This document shows, one piece after another, positions 14,511 to 14,999 of a stretch of 14,999 nt of DNA. The DNA comes from an uncultured Bacteroidales bacterium (GTDB lineage: Bacteria > Bacteroidota > Bacteroidia > Bacteroidales > F082). Every line of letters begins with the position of its first letter. Within the stretch, counting starts at the first letter, position 1. The translations under genes were made by a program, and so were the position numbers. Below the pieces are notes generated by a model. It did no database searches, was not told the DNA's origin, and was given only the letters and a program-made list of their open reading frames with translations. The stretch lies in contig CALFIT010000318.1 in the NCBI GenBank assembly GCA_937877465.1, positions 1-14,999 on the forward strand, written 5' to 3'.

Positions 14511-14999
14511 TCAGAAAATCTCGGTTCTGTTGTCCTTGATCTTGACTTGGTCTCTCAGGGCGCTGTAGACGTTGCCGCTCACCACCTTGTTGGTGAATTG
14601 GCTGGTCTTTTCCCTGATGATGTCGGTGTAGTCGGTGGCGGCGGCAGGCTCGGTGAATCTCACGTTCTTGATGATGAACGCGCTGGCATTGCCTGCGATG
14701 GGACCCACTTGCTCGCCTTCCTTCATGCCGAGGATCGTGCCCACGATGTCGGCCTCAACGCCGAAGTTGCTCAGCACACGCGAGTCGATGGCGATGTCGG
14801 AAACGCTGGTCGACTCGGCACCCAACTCGCTCACCATGCGGTTCACGTCGTCGCCGCAAGCTTTCATCTTGTCGACGGCCATCTGACCCTTCTTCTTGTT
14901 GAGGATCTGGTACTTGGCCTGGTCGATGACGGTCTCCAACGGGGCATAGCCTTCGTGGACGACACCCGTCAAGGCAGCCACGACCAACATGTTGTCGAG
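14511..14999 (-). CDS. PpiD-like periplasmic peptidyl-prolyl isomerase, C-terminal part
   Basis: The last 163 codons of a gene that runs off the right edge are visible. The segment VVAALTGVVHEGYAPLETV and the end VYSALRDQVKIKDNRTEIF resemble the C-terminal region of Bacteroidetes PpiD/SurA-type foldases, which assist folding of outer-membrane proteins in the periplasm. The N-terminal membrane anchor and the parvulin domain would lie outside the window, so the assignment rests on the C-terminal tail alone. An ATG at 14990 is internal: codons upstream of it stay open to the edge. A terminator follows 25 bases after the stop. Confidence 0.7.
   Translation of the reverse strand, partial: LDNMLVVAALTGVVHEGYAPLETVIDQAKYQILNKKKGQMAVDKMKACGDDVNRMVSELGAESTSVSDIAIDSRVLSNFGVEADIVGTILGMKEGEQVGPIAGNASAFIIKNVRFTEPAAATDYTDIIREKTSQFTNKVVSGNVYSALRDQVKIKDNRTEIF

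Overview
The window reads as chromosomal DNA of a Bacteroidales bacterium (Bacteroidetes), possibly Prevotella-like. The signs are promoters of the Bacteroidetes type (a -33 TTG and a -7 TAnnTTTG box), a lipoprotein built of BACON domains, separate ABC ATPase and MacB-type permease genes encoded next to a LytS/LytTR two-component pair, a secreted C69 dipeptidase, and an Rpn-type PD-(D/E)XK nuclease. The family-level assignment is inference.

Left part (1-905): a rho-independent terminator for a gene that lies left of the window, then about 570 bases with no gene I can support. Next come a perfect dyad, a good promoter and a terminator only about 65 nt further on (a small-RNA candidate), and a tRNA-Lys(CUU) on the minus strand with its own promoter box and terminator.

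Centre-left (991-7655, minus strand): one compact six-gene operon. In transcription order it encodes a TolC-type outer-membrane protein, a periplasmic adaptor, an ABC ATPase, a MacB/FtsX-type permease, a LytS-type histidine kinase and a LytTR response regulator. Together they form a tripartite efflux pump with its presumed dedicated sensor pair. The leader in front of the first gene holds a strong intrinsic terminator and an 8-codon reading frame whose stop lies in the terminator stem, which suggests attenuation control.

Centre-right (7803-10952): aqpZ (aquaporin) and hemW (radical SAM protein) on the plus strand, separated by a 20-bp near-perfect hairpin. The hemW gene carries two in-frame repeat-derived insertions. 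An Rpn-family nuclease gene on the minus strand converges on hemW with only 6 bases between the stops, and it contains a 12-bp tandem repeat.

Right part (11038-14999): a secreted C69-family dipeptidase (plus), a shared bidirectional terminator, a lipoprotein consisting of six tandem BACON domains (minus), and the 3' end of a PpiD-like periplasmic foldase gene (minus), which runs off the right edge.

Most of the genes are recognisable families. The unexplained signals are in the non-coding and repeat structure: the efflux-operon leader, the small-RNA candidate, the palindromes in and next to hemW, the heptad repeats before the permease start, and the all-BACON lipoprotein.
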